The notes: generated from the letters alone by a model not told the origin. DNA of 64,000 nucleotides from Flavobacterium sp. 90 (GCF_004339525.1 NZ_SMGE01000001.1:2728001-2792000); one strand, 5' to 3'; positions 16,861-26,380 are shown, numbered from the stretch's first letter. Translations and numbers: made by a program.

Positions 16861-18207
16861 ATGCCAAAGATATTACTGATAGAAGATGATATTTCGTTTT
16901 GCAAATTATTAGAGAAATTTCTAGTAAAAAAAGCATACGAAGTAACTATAGCTTTCTCGGCTGCAGAAGCCAAAATAGCAATCAAGAACGAATCCTTTGA
17001 TTTGATTTTGACAGATCTTCGTTTGCCTGATTCTGATGGTATTGGACTTATGTCAGAATTTAAAATTTCTCATCCTCATATTCCTGTTATTCTTATGACA
17101 GGTTATTCAGATGTAAATACAGCAGTAAAAGCCATTAAAAACGGCGCTGCAGATTATATTTCGAAACCTTTTAATCCAGATGAGGTTTTGTTGGTTATTA
17201 CCAATGCATTGCAAAATTCTGAGGTCGAAGAAGAAACTCCTGTAAAAGAAAAGAAAGCAGCTAAAAAACCTGTTGCAACAGAAAATGAATTTGTAAAAGG
17301 AATTTCTGTAGCGTCTAAGAAATTACTGGATCATATTCATTTGGTAAGTCCTACAGATATGTCGGTTTTGATTATTGGTGAAAGCGGAACAGGTAAAGAA
17401 ATTATTGCCAAAAGTATTCATCAGCAAAGCACCAGAAAAAACAATAACTTTATTGCAGTTGATTGCGGAGCGATTCCGAAAGAATTAGCAGCAAGTGAAT
17501 TTTTCGGACATTTAAAAGGATCTTTTACAGGCGCGATAAACGATAAGATTGGTTATTTTGAAGCAGCAAATGGCGGAACTATATTTTTGGATGAAATAGG
17601 AAACCTTTCGTACGAAAATCAAATTCAGTTACTGAGAGCGCTTCAGGAGCGAAAAATAAAACCAGTTGGAAGCAACAAAGAAATTAACGTCGATATAAGG
17701 ATTATTACTGCAACAAACGAAGATTTGCGTGAAGCAGTAAAAAACGGCGATTTTAGAGAAGATTTATACCATAGAATCAATGAATTCTCCATTCTTTCTC
17801 CATCATTAAAAGATCGTGATGAAGATTTGATGGTTTTTGCCGATTATTTTCTGGAAAAAGCCAATCAGCAATTAAATAAAGATATTATAGGTTTTTCACC
17901 AGAAGTCGTTACAATTTTCCAAAATTATAATTGGCCAGGAAATTTACGTGAATTGCAAAATTGCGTCAAACGCGCCACGCTTTTATCTCAGGGAAATTAT
18001 ATTGAAAGCGATGTTTTGCCAATAGAATTTTTTCAGATTCAAAAGCAACAAAATGGCAACGGTAATTTTTCATTATCCGAAAACGAAAAAGAAGCCATTA
18101 TTCATGCTTTATCAAAAGCAAAGAATAATAAATCTGAAGCTGCAAAATTATTAAAGATTACCCGAAAGACACTTTACAATAAATTGAAACAATATAATAT
18201 CGATTAA
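16861..18207 (+). CDS. NtrC-family sigma-54-dependent response regulator
   Basis: 448 residues in three domains. The receiver (1-120) has phosphoacceptor Asp52 (ILTDLRLPD). The AAA+ domain (about 145-375) has Walker A GESGTGKE (173-180), the sigma-54 contact loop GSFTGA (220-225; Ser replaces the second residue of the usual GAFTGA) and Walker B IFLDEIG (241-247). The Fis-type helix-turn-helix (about 405-448) ends KSEAAKLLKITRKTLYNKLKQY. It activates RpoN promoters by ATP hydrolysis; rpoN itself lies at 36486. The last 4 bp overlap the end of the convergent hybrid kinase. Target genes are unknown; the PepSY-like array upstream is the likely candidate. Confidence 0.95.
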   Translation: MPKILLIEDDISFCKLLEKFLVKKAYEVTIAFSAAEAKIAIKNESFDLILTDLRLPDSDGIGLMSEFKISHPHIPVILMTGYSDVNTAVKAIKNGAADYISKPFNPDEVLLVITNALQNSEVEEETPVKEKKAAKKPVATENEFVKGISVASKKLLDHIHLVSPTDMSVLIIGESGTGKEIIAKSIHQQSTRKNNNFIAVDCGAIPKELAASEFFGHLKGSFTGAINDKIGYFEAANGGTIFLDEIGNLSYENQIQLLRALQERKIKPVGSNKEINVDIRIITATNEDLREAVKNGDFREDLYHRINEFSILSPSLKDRDEDLMVFADYFLEKANQQLNKDIIGFSPEVVTIFQNYNWPGNLRELQNCVKRATLLSQGNYIESDVLPIEFFQIQKQQNGNGNFSLSENEKEAIIHALSKAKNNKSEAAKLLKITRKTLYNKLKQYNID

Positions 18208-20642
18208 ACGAGTTCTTCTTTTAGGGCTTCAAAAAGTAAATTAGTTTTTACTTCTAAATCTTTAAAAACGCTTTTCATTTCGGAAATTTCAAAATCGTTT
18301 TTCTCCAGTTTTTTCAGAATATCACCAATTTCTCGTGCTTCAATTTGTTTGAACATTGGAGCAATTCTGTGTGCAATCGATTTGATTTCGTCTCTGTTTT
18401 CTTCGGTAATTGCATTTTCCAGAAAAGTTAGATTTTCGGCGCTGCTTTCGATAAACGATTTTATAACTTCTTTCAAAGCTTCATTGTCGTTTCCTAGAAA
18501 TTCATTCAGCGTTTTTAACGAATACAGTTGTGTTGAAGTGTTTTCGTCGTTTTCTATAATTTCGGTATTTGATAATTCGCCATTTTCCAGAATATGTCCA
18601 ATTGTTTCCAGTAATACTTTAGGCGAATATGGTTTTTGTATAACGGTTGTAAATCCTGCTTTAGAATAAACAGAAAAATCCAGATCAGTTCTTCCGGTTA
18701 ACGCAATTACAGGCTGATTTTTGTATGTTGAATTTCCGTTATTTTTTAATTTCTCAAGAAAAGCAAAACCATCCATTTCCGGCATCTGAATATCCGTAAT
18801 AACAAAGTCAAAAGAAGTATTTTTTATTGCTTCAAGCGCTTTAATCGCACTATTAAAAGACAAAACATTATGGCCTTCTTGTCTTAAAACTCCGCTTGTT
18901 AAATTCAAAAGATTGATATCGTCATCAAGAACAATAAAAGTTTGTTTTTTAATATCTCCCGAAATTGTTTTTTTAACTTCAGAAATAGAATTTTGGCTGA
19001 TATCAAATAATAATGGAAGCTGAATTTCAAAAGTGCTTCCTTTTCCAAAAGTACTTTCAAGTTGTAAATTCCCGCCCAGAATAGCGATTATCTTTTGGCA
19101 GATTGATAAACCTAAGCCAGTTCCGCCGTATTTTTTTTCTATGCCTTCATTTGCCTGTGCAAATTCTTCAAAAACTAATTTCTGATTCGATTTTTCAATT
19201 CCAATTCCTGTATCTTCAATTGTAATCGTAAAAAAGTTTTCGTCACTAATATAAGCGCTGATTTTTATAAAACCTTCTTCCGTAAATTTATAAGCATTTC
19301 CAATGATATTGCTCAAAATTTGTTTCAATCGAAAAGGATCACCAACAATTCTTGAGTTCAGTTTTTCGTCGACATTAATAATAAGATCGATATTCTTTTG
19401 TTTGTAAACCGTCTGAATACTTTTGGCAACTTCGTCAATAATTTCAGGCAAGAGAAAAGGAACTTTTTCTATCGAAATTTTTCCGGCTTCAATTTGAGAA
19501 AAATCCAGTAAATCCTGAACTAATTGCGTAATATATTCAGATGAATTTTTGATATTTTTAATAAAATAAGATTGTTTCGTATTAACATCAGAATTGCCCA
19601 AAAGCTCCGAGTAACCTACAATCGTACTCAACGGCGTTTTTAAATCATGACTAACCGTCGAAATTAATTGTTCGCGACTTTTAAGCAGGTTTTTAGTTTT
19701 GAAATTGGCGATTTCAAGCTGTTTTTTATACAATTGCGATTTAGAGTAATCGCTCACAATCAAAATAGAGAAAAACAAAGTCAATACCAGACCAATAATA
19801 GCCGAAGCCGTTACAATTTCGTTGACTTTTTTAAGTGATTTTTCTTTAAGGGAATTGTTTTTTATCGAGTTGATAATGATTTCTCTTTCGATAATTCGAA
19901 GTACTTTTCGAAGTTGTTCAGAGATTGCAATTTCATTCTTTAATAATTTGTTTTCTTGAAAATTCAGAGATTCCTTTTTCTTTTCGGCTCTCATTTTTAC
20001 AGAGCTCAAAAGCTTTTTAGAATTCGCCAAAATAGAATCCGAAGCTTGTTTGCTTAATGTATTTGTACTATCGTCCGGAATATTCTGATTTAGGTAATCA
20101 ACATATTTCTGAAGGACATTTTTTTGATAACTTCCTAATTGGTTTGGATTTTTAGTAAAATCCTGAAGTTCTAATTTTCGAAGTTTAAACTCCATTTTTG
20201 TAATTTCGTCAATCGCAGTATTTACAGAAACTTCATCATCAGCTTTGTTTTTTATCGTTTTTAATTGCTGAATGTTTTTGGTTTTTTCAGACAAATAATA
20301 AGTAACACTATCTAATAATGTTTTTTGATATTGAGTCGTAACAATTTGTTTTAAAGTGTCAATTCGGGATTTTAAAGAATCAGTTTCAACGAGATAACTT
20401 TTGAAATCTTCTTCAGAATTCGTTTGGATTGTTTTTCTCGCAAGGCTCTCTGTTTTATAAACATTGGAGAATAATTTACTAACTCTTAGGATTTTGGTTT
20501 TTTCGAATGCAATTTTATCTTCTAATTTATTATAAACTACATTCTCCGAATATAAAAACCATCCAACTGTGACAACCAAAGCCAGTAATGCAACATAGCT
20601 GAAGAGGACTTTTAACGCCGTGTAACTTTTTTTGCTCTCCAT
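18204..20642 (-). CDS. Hybrid sensor histidine kinase with receiver and HPt domains
   Basis: 812 residues. A membrane helix (about 11-30), a long extracytoplasmic helical, probably coiled-coil sensor (35-270) and a second helix (about 277-296) are followed by HisKA (His332 in VSHDLKTPLST), HATPase (N box near 445-449, DTGIG 477-481, GGTGLGLS 506-513), a receiver (Asp617 in ITDIQMPEMDG) and an HPt domain (His758 in SIAHRIAP). This is a full internal phosphorelay. It converges on the NtrC-type regulator with a 4-bp overlap, so the two are likely partners. The sensed signal is unknown; the sensor has no recognised domain. Confidence 0.93.
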   Translation of the reverse strand: MESKKSYTALKVLFSYVALLALVVTVGWFLYSENVVYNKLEDKIAFEKTKILRVSKLFSNVYKTESLARKTIQTNSEEDFKSYLVETDSLKSRIDTLKQIVTTQYQKTLLDSVTYYLSEKTKNIQQLKTIKNKADDEVSVNTAIDEITKMEFKLRKLELQDFTKNPNQLGSYQKNVLQKYVDYLNQNIPDDSTNTLSKQASDSILANSKKLLSSVKMRAEKKKESLNFQENKLLKNEIAISEQLRKVLRIIEREIIINSIKNNSLKEKSLKKVNEIVTASAIIGLVLTLFFSILIVSDYSKSQLYKKQLEIANFKTKNLLKSREQLISTVSHDLKTPLSTIVGYSELLGNSDVNTKQSYFIKNIKNSSEYITQLVQDLLDFSQIEAGKISIEKVPFLLPEIIDEVAKSIQTVYKQKNIDLIINVDEKLNSRIVGDPFRLKQILSNIIGNAYKFTEEGFIKISAYISDENFFTITIEDTGIGIEKSNQKLVFEEFAQANEGIEKKYGGTGLGLSICQKIIAILGGNLQLESTFGKGSTFEIQLPLLFDISQNSISEVKKTISGDIKKQTFIVLDDDINLLNLTSGVLRQEGHNVLSFNSAIKALEAIKNTSFDFVITDIQMPEMDGFAFLEKLKNNGNSTYKNQPVIALTGRTDLDFSVYSKAGFTTVIQKPYSPKVLLETIGHILENGELSNTEIIENDENTSTQLYSLKTLNEFLGNDNEALKEVIKSFIESSAENLTFLENAITEENRDEIKSIAHRIAPMFKQIEAREIGDILKKLEKNDFEISEMKSVFKDLEVKTNLLFEALKEELV

Positions 20643-20755
20643 AAATGTGTTAGTAGGATTTGGAAGTTCTTTTAAACTGCAATTTATTTAAAAAAAACTG
20701 TTTTAAAAAGATAAATTAATGCTAATGTCTTACATAATTCAAACTTCTAAAGAAC

Positions 20756-20794
20756 AAAAAAGCCGCAGATTGTATAAAATCTGCGGCTTTTTTT
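20756..20794. terminator. Terminator of the S9 peptidase gene
   Basis: Arms AAAAGCCGCAGAT/ATCTGCGGCTTTT around an 8-nt loop. It lies just past the 3' end of the minus-strand peptidase gene. Confidence 0.85.
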
Positions 20795-20810
20795 ATTGTA
20801 ATTTATAGAG

Positions 20811-22712
20811 TTAAAGTGTTTCTTCTAACCATTTGAAAAATTCACCTTGCCAAACCTGAGCGTTTTGTGGCTTTAAAACCCAGTGATTTTCATCAGGGAA
20901 ATAAACCAAACGGCTTTTGATTCCTCTTAATTGAGCAGCTTGAAAAGCCTCTTGTCCTTGTCCAATTGGCACACGGAAATCTTTTCCGCCCTGAACTATT
21001 AAAATAGGTTTGTTCCAATTTTGAACCAAAGTTGCAGGATTAAAAGTAGTGTACGCTTTTTGAGCCACAGCATTGTCTTTTTCCCAGTAAGCACCGCCAA
21101 AATCCCAGTTATTAAAGAAAACTTCTTCGGTAGTTCCTAACATACTAACTGTGTTGAAAACACCATCGTGAGCAATAAAAGTTTTGAAACGGTTTTTATG
21201 AATTCCAGCTAAATAAAACACAGAATATCCTCCGTAACTTGCACCAACGCAACCTAAACGAGATTTGTCAACGTAGTTTTCTTTAGACACATCGTCAATC
21301 GCAGAAAGGTAATCGTCCATAACTTGTCCGCCCCAATCTTTACTAATTTGCTCGTTCCATTCAACGCCATGTCCGGGCATTCCGCGACGGTTTGGTGCAA
21401 CAACAACGTAACCTTTAGCCGCCATTAATTGAAAATTCCAACGGAAAGAATACGATTGTGTCAACGCAGATTGTGGTCCGCCTTGGCAAAACAATAAAGT
21501 TGGATATTTTTTAGTAGCGTCAAAATTTGGAGGTAAAATCACCCAAACCAACATTTTTTTGCCATCAGTAGTAGTAACATAACGTTTTTCGGTTTTGCTA
21601 ATTGCTACCGTTTTGTATGTTTCTGTATTTACATTAGACAATTGTTTCCAAGTGTTTTTCTTCAAATTAAAAGAAAAAATCTCCGGAGCGTGATTCATGT
21701 CATTTCTGGTAACAATAATATCGTCGCCTGCAAAACCAACTAAATCATTAACATCAAAATCTCCGTTTGTCAATTGACGAACCTGAATCGCAATTTTTGT
21801 TAATCCCGGAAAGTTTACCGAAAAAAGTTGTTTTGTACCATCAACTGGAGCTACAAAAAATACATTTTTACCGTCTTTACTCCAGATAAAATTATCTACA
21901 GTTCCGTCCCAATTTGCCGTTAAGTTTGTTTTGATTCCTTTAAACTCAACAATAATATCATTTTTATCAGCCTCATAACCGTCACGTTTCATTTGTAACC
22001 AAGTCAGGTTTCCTGTTGGCGAAAATTGTGGCGCAGTATCATAACCTAAATTTCCTTCGGTTCTGTTTGTCGTTTTTTGAGTCTCTAAGTTGTACTCATA
22101 AATGTCAGTATTTGTAGAAATTGCATATTGCGTTCCTGCTTTTTTCTTGCAAACATACAAGATACTTTTTCCGCCAGGAGACCAGATGTAATCTTCGTCA
22201 CCTCCAAAAGGTTTTTGTGGAGAATCGAAATTCTCACCTTTTAAGATGTCAATTCCAGTTGCGCCATCTTTGTTTTCTTTATAAAAAACGTGGTTAAATT
22301 TTCCTTCGTTCCAGGTGTCCCAATGACGGTAATCTAAGCCATCATAAATCTGAACTTCTGATTTGTCTAACTTTGGATAAAAATCCTTACCCAAAACTTT
22401 GTCAATTTTTACTTCGTCATTATACACTAAAAATTTTCCGTCAGGCGAAACATTTTTGTCTGCCAAAATTTCTTTTGTATCCTTAATTTCAGTTGCGTTT
22501 CCACCATTTACAGGTACAATATAAAATTTAGAATGCGATTTGTTTTCTTCTACAGAAGGAGTAGAAACTTTAAAAACAACATTTTTCGCATCTTTTGAAA
22601 GACCAAGAGCACTTACTCTTCCTAATTTCCATAACAATTCAGGAGACATTACAGTCTGTCCAATGGCGTTTAAACTCATCATTATTAAGGTTGTAAATAA
22701 TACTTTTTTCAT
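20811..22712 (-). CDS. S9-family (prolyl oligopeptidase/DPP-like) secreted peptidase
   Basis: 633 residues with signal peptide (MKKVLFTTLIMMSLNAIGQ). The N-terminal half is a beta-propeller with repeated SPDGKFLVY, WSPGGKSILY, FSPTGNLTW and WSKDGKNVFF blades. The C-terminal alpha/beta hydrolase (about 385-633) has catalytic Ser492 (GASYGGY), Asp578 (GGKDFRVP) and His610 (ENHW). It most resembles dipeptidyl peptidase 5 types that cleave dipeptides in the periplasm during peptide use. It is transcribed alone. Confidence 0.92.
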   Translation of the reverse strand: MKKVLFTTLIMMSLNAIGQTVMSPELLWKLGRVSALGLSKDAKNVVFKVSTPSVEENKSHSKFYIVPVNGGNATEIKDTKEILADKNVSPDGKFLVYNDEVKIDKVLGKDFYPKLDKSEVQIYDGLDYRHWDTWNEGKFNHVFYKENKDGATGIDILKGENFDSPQKPFGGDEDYIWSPGGKSILYVCKKKAGTQYAISTNTDIYEYNLETQKTTNRTEGNLGYDTAPQFSPTGNLTWLQMKRDGYEADKNDIIVEFKGIKTNLTANWDGTVDNFIWSKDGKNVFFVAPVDGTKQLFSVNFPGLTKIAIQVRQLTNGDFDVNDLVGFAGDDIIVTRNDMNHAPEIFSFNLKKNTWKQLSNVNTETYKTVAISKTEKRYVTTTDGKKMLVWVILPPNFDATKKYPTLLFCQGGPQSALTQSYSFRWNFQLMAAKGYVVVAPNRRGMPGHGVEWNEQISKDWGGQVMDDYLSAIDDVSKENYVDKSRLGCVGASYGGYSVFYLAGIHKNRFKTFIAHDGVFNTVSMLGTTEEVFFNNWDFGGAYWEKDNAVAQKAYTTFNPATLVQNWNKPILIVQGGKDFRVPIGQGQEAFQAAQLRGIKSRLVYFPDENHWVLKPQNAQVWQGEFFKWLEETL

Positions 22713-22780
22713 AATAAAATTCTAATATTCGTGGGGCTAAAAGTACGAATATATTTCAGCAACTAAATGTTAAAAGATTT

Positions 22781-22972
22781 AAACCATATAAGTGATATAA
22801 GTTCATTTAATTGAGGATGACAATTAAGTTCGCTCAGTCTGGCAAAGAGTTTAGTGCGCAAAACTTAGTATTATCTTATATCACTTATATGGTTTAGAAA
22901 AGTTCATTTAGCTAAGACAGATAAAGAGTTTAATACGTGAAAATTTAAATGAACTTATATAACTTATATGGT
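22781..22972. repeat. Large nested inverted repeat
   Basis: A 21-bp arm at 22781-22801 (AAACCATATAAGTGATATAA plus G) is perfectly inverted at 22875-22895. A third, slightly changed module is at 22954-22972. An adjoining TTCATTTA word occurs directly at about 22802 and 22902 and inverted at about 22947, so 22781-22810 also pairs imperfectly with 22943-22972. It fills the gap between two divergent genes. No open frame is present. Confidence 0.8.
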
Positions 22973-23009
22973 GAAACAAAAAATCAGTATTTTTATAAAA
23001 AATTGAGAA

Positions 23010-24122
23010 ATGGAATTAAGTTATTGGGAACTTAAAAACTGGTTTACAAATGTTGATTTTACAATCGTTGGTAGCGGTATTGTAGGGTTGCATGCTGCAT
23101 TGCGCTTACGCGAAAGATTCCCAACTGCAAAAATTCTGGTGTTAGAAAAAGGCATGTTACCGCAAGGCGCAAGCACCAAAAACGCAGGTTTTGCTTGTTT
23201 TGGAAGCCTTTCTGAAATTATGGATGATTTAAAAACGCATTCAGAAGAAGATGTTATCAATCTTATCGAGAAACGTTGGAAAGGTTTGCAATTACTCCGA
23301 AAAAGATTAGGAGATTCTGCAATTGATTTTAAACCTCATGGCGGATATGAATTGTTTTTGAAAGAAGACGAACTTGGTTTTAGCGAATGTATTTCGAAAT
23401 TACCTTTTATAAACGAAATTCTAAAACCACTTTTCAAAGCCGATGTTTTTACCAAAGAAACAGACCGATTTGGGTTTGGAGATATTCAGGATTACTTAGT
23501 TTTTAATCCGTTTGAAGCCCAGATTGATACCGGAAATATGATGCAGGAAGTGTTGCGCCAAGCAGTTTCGGATAATATTTTAATTCTCAATCAACAAACA
23601 GTTACGGCATATTCTGATTTAGGGAATCAGGTTGAAATCGTTTTTAATGATTTTAGTTTTAAATCAAAAAAAATGCTTTTTGCTACAAATGGTTTTGCAA
23701 ATACATTGACAAAAGGAGCCGTTCAGCCTGCAAGAGCGCAAGTTTTAATTACAGAACCAATTCCGGGTTTAGATATAAAAGGAACATTTCATTTAGACAG
23801 AGGTTATTATTATTTCAGAAATATAAATGACAGAATCTTACTTGGAGGCGGACGAAATCTGGATTTTGAAACTGAAAATACAAGCGAATTTGGTCAGACG
23901 AAAATTGTGCAAAATAAATTGGAGGATTTACTTAAAAATGTAATTTTACCAAATCAGGACTTTCAGATTGCGCACCGTTGGAGTGGAATAATGGGAGTTG
24001 GAAATAGCAAAAGTCCAGTTGTTACACAACTATCTGAAAACGTGTTTTGTGGAGTGCGTTTAGGCGGAATGGGAGTGGCAATTGGCAGTTTAGTAGGAAC
24101 AGAATTAGCAGATTTAATATAA
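23010..24122 (+). CDS. FAD-dependent oxidoreductase, DAO (D-amino acid oxidase-like) family
   Basis: 370 residues. The FAD-binding Rossmann motif is FTIVGSGIVGLHAALRLRE (GxGxxG 21-26). It continues with the DAO signature STKNAGFACFGSL (about 55-67) and ends with HRWSGIMGVGNSKSPVV and RLGGMGVAIGSLVG. The family oxidises amines, amino acids or glycerol phosphate; the substrate is not clear. Its stop TAA overlaps the mtgA ATG by one base (TAATG), so it leads a three-gene operon with mtgA and an LpxR-like gene. Confidence 0.88.
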   Translation: MELSYWELKNWFTNVDFTIVGSGIVGLHAALRLRERFPTAKILVLEKGMLPQGASTKNAGFACFGSLSEIMDDLKTHSEEDVINLIEKRWKGLQLLRKRLGDSAIDFKPHGGYELFLKEDELGFSECISKLPFINEILKPLFKADVFTKETDRFGFGDIQDYLVFNPFEAQIDTGNMMQEVLRQAVSDNILILNQQTVTAYSDLGNQVEIVFNDFSFKSKKMLFATNGFANTLTKGAVQPARAQVLITEPIPGLDIKGTFHLDRGYYYFRNINDRILLGGGRNLDFETENTSEFGQTKIVQNKLEDLLKNVILPNQDFQIAHRWSGIMGVGNSKSPVVTQLSENVFCGVRLGGMGVAIGSLVGTELADLI

Positions 24123-24895
24123 TGGCAGCAACCAAAAAACCAGTACCAAAAAAAGCAACAACAGCGAGTAAACCAAAACCGGCTTCGAAGAAAACCAATC
24201 GTTCTTTTGGAGAAAAAGTAAAATGGTTTTTTATAAAAGCTTGTTTATGGTTTTTTGGAGTTTCGATCGCGTCCGTCGTATTTTTTAAATATGTTCCGGT
24301 GCCGTTTACGCCTTTAATGATCATTCGTGCCATCGAAAATAAAATGGATGGAAAGGAGGTTTATTTTGATCACGACTGGGAACCAATTGAAAAGATTTCG
24401 ATGAATCTTCAGAAAGCGGTAATTGCAAGTGAAGACGGAACTTTCTTAACTCACAACGGTTTTGATTTTAAAGCTTTGCAAAAAGCATATAAAAGTAACG
24501 AACGCGGCCGCCGAATTCGTGGCGGAAGTACAATTTCGCAACAAACTGCCAAGAATGTTTTTTTATGGCAAGGGAAAAGTTATTTGCGAAAAGGACTAGA
24601 AGCTTATTTCACTGTTTTGATCGAAATTATCTGGGGCAAAGAACGCATCATGGAAGTTTATTTGAATAGCATCGAAATGGGCGATGGAGTTTATGGTGCA
24701 TATGCCGCAACAGAACATTGGTATCGTAGAGATGCTTCGAGCTTAACGCCAATGCAAGCTGCAGGGATTGCCGCAATATTACCAAATCCAAGAAAGTTTA
24801 AAGCAACAGGATCTTCAAGTTATATCAACAGACGTAAAGAAAGAATAGTTCGTGAAATGCGTGCTGTTGGAAAAATAAATTATAATGCGAAATAA
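24122..24895 (+). CDS. mtgA: Monofunctional biosynthetic peptidoglycan transglycosylase
   Basis: 257 residues from ATG 24122; an upstream in-frame start would lie inside the oxidoreductase and is unlikely. A Lys/Ala-rich cytoplasmic tail (1-30), one membrane helix (about 36-56) and a GT51 domain follow. The conserved motifs are present: catalytic Glu104 in EDGTFLTHNGFD, RGGSTISQQTAKN (133-145) and EVYLNSIEMGDGVYG (178-192). It polymerises lipid II into glycan strands. It overlaps the following gene by 11 bp. Confidence 0.95.
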   Translation: MAATKKPVPKKATTASKPKPASKKTNRSFGEKVKWFFIKACLWFFGVSIASVVFFKYVPVPFTPLMIIRAIENKMDGKEVYFDHDWEPIEKISMNLQKAVIASEDGTFLTHNGFDFKALQKAYKSNERGRRIRGGSTISQQTAKNVFLWQGKSYLRKGLEAYFTVLIEIIWGKERIMEVYLNSIEMGDGVYGAYAATEHWYRRDASSLTPMQAAGIAAILPNPRKFKATGSSSYINRRKERIVREMRAVGKINYNAK

Positions 24896-25844
24896 AAAAG
24901 TTCTTTTTGCATTACTGATATTATCATCGACTTTGATTTTTGGACAGGCAAAAACAAAAGAAATTGGTCTTATTACAGATAATGATTTATACACTTCATC
25001 AAAAAATGATATGTATTATACCAACGGTTTAGAGCTTTTCTACCGTTTTCTGTCGAAGAATAACAACGAAAAAATCGATAAAAAAATCACCGAATTTCGC
25101 ATTGGGCAATATATTTATAATCCAAGATTTATTAATGCAGAAGCCGTTGGAGAAAATGATCGCCCGTTTACCGCTTATCTTTTTGCCGAAGCCGGAAGAA
25201 GCTTTTTTTATAAAAGTGAGTCGGTTTTAAAAACTGATTTTCAGTTGGGTTTTATGGGGCCAAATGCTTTTGGAAGACAAACACAAGAAAGTTTCCATCA
25301 CCTTATAGGTTACAAAACAGTTTACGGCTGGGAAAACCAATTGCATAATGCTTTTGGCGCTCAGGCACACGTTTTATATTCAAAGAAATTGTTTCCAAAT
25401 AAACACAATGATTTTGTAGATCTTCATTTTCAGTCAGAAGGCAATTTGGGAACTATTTTTACAGGAGTTTCTACAGGATTCCTAACCCGAATAGGGTTTA
25501 AGAGATTATTACCCATTTACGATTCAAATATGCACGATGCTTCTGTAAGTTCAGAACCACAATATAATATTCGGGAATTTTATTTTTATGCTATTCCAAG
25601 CGTCAATTACCAGTTTTATGACGCAACAATTCAGGGAAGCATGTTCAACAATACAAGTCCGTTAACCTTTGATATAACGCATTGGCGCTTCAATGCCGAA
25701 TTTGGCCTAAAATACCGCCACAACAATTGGAATTTATCTTATTCCTTTATCTACAGAGGCAGAGAAGTAGAACCTAATGAAATTACAAATACAAGCGCAG
25801 GCTACTTTTTCGGATCGATTCGATTGGGATATTTGTTGAAGTAG
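24885..25844 (+). CDS. LpxR-family lipid A deacylase-like outer membrane protein (DUF2219)
   Basis: 319 residues with signal peptide (MRNKKVLFALLILSSTLIFG). The family signature is clear: ITDNDLYTSSKNDMYYTNGLEL with Asn33-Asp34 and Thr46-Asn47, then GPNAFGRQTQESFHHLIG with His138/139. These match the catalytic Asn/Asp/Thr/His positions of the 3'-O-deacylase LpxR, a 12-strand beta-barrel acting on lipid A in the outer membrane. The operon with mtgA suggests an envelope-remodelling role. Activity on lipid A is inferred from the family. Confidence 0.85.
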   Translation: MRNKKVLFALLILSSTLIFGQAKTKEIGLITDNDLYTSSKNDMYYTNGLELFYRFLSKNNNEKIDKKITEFRIGQYIYNPRFINAEAVGENDRPFTAYLFAEAGRSFFYKSESVLKTDFQLGFMGPNAFGRQTQESFHHLIGYKTVYGWENQLHNAFGAQAHVLYSKKLFPNKHNDFVDLHFQSEGNLGTIFTGVSTGFLTRIGFKRLLPIYDSNMHDASVSSEPQYNIREFYFYAIPSVNYQFYDATIQGSMFNNTSPLTFDITHWRFNAEFGLKYRHNNWNLSYSFIYRGREVEPNEITNTSAGYFFGSIRLGYLLK

Positions 25845-26054
25845 GTTTTTTTTTAAAGGTTCTAAGATGGTGAGTTGCTAAGGTGCTGAGGTTTTTAGCT
25901 CGCAAAGACGCAATCGTAATCGCGATCTTGTCATTCCGAGGAACGAGGAATCTCCGCACGAAACTAACACAAAGAAAAGCACCAATTTTTGTCGAGCTTC
26001 GTGTGTGATTTCTCCCTTCGGTCGAAATGACAGGATTGGGTTTATGATTGCGTT
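25845..26054. other. Non-coding gap with dispersed-repeat fragments
   Basis: It contains a TAAGGTGCTGAGG-type word stretch (about 25858-25890). A loose inverted pair follows, built on GTCATTCCGAGGAACGAGG (about 25929-25947) and a CGGTCGAAATGAC end (about 26018-26031). The first half resembles the 24-bp inverted repeat at 34635-34717. An open frame across this stretch on the minus strand consists only of repeat sequence and is not a gene. Confidence 0.55.
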
Positions 26055-26161
26055 GGATGGATTAAAATCCATCCCTACAATATGTTTTGTTCCTTCGGAA
26101 CTCTCTGAAGAAAAATTCCGAAGGAATGATCTATTTTGTAGCAACGGATTTTAATCCGTTG
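26055..26161. repeat. Dispersed palindromic element family 2, copy A
   Basis: About 107 bp made of short palindromes: GGATTAAAATCC, GTTCCTTCGGAAC, TTCCGAAGGAA and CGGATTTTAATCCG, with CCCTACAA and TTGTAG words between them. A second copy with the same layout is at 38077-38174. Confidence 0.7.
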
Positions 26162-26191
26162 AAATGGAAAAGGAAATCAATTTGAAAAAAC

Positions 26192-26230
26192 AAAAATCCC
26201 AAATTCCAATCAAAGCGGATTTAGAATTTT
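26192..26230. repeat. 39-bp direct repeat, left copy
   Basis: It starts AAAAATCCCAAATTCCAATC and is 35/39 identical to 27361-27399, on the other side of the lipoprotein gene at 26381. Confidence 0.75.
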
Positions 26231-26380
26231 ATTGTAAATTTTTAAAATTTAGTCTTTAGTTTTTTTTGATAGAATAGATTGAGAAAAAAAGAAATAATTG
26301 AGCTTTGTTTACGGGAAGCCGTAAATAACGTATGTTTTTAAGTACTACTTTTATCTCCTAAATGCTAAAAAAAAACTATT

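Noticed and set aside
24047..24121. An upstream extension of mtgA
   Set aside because: It would overlap the oxidoreductase by 76 bp and adds residues unlike the family; the TAATG junction at 24120-24124 explains the start better.
25878..26144. An 88-codon minus-strand open frame
   Set aside because: It runs through dispersed repeats and palindromes, with no protein-like pattern.
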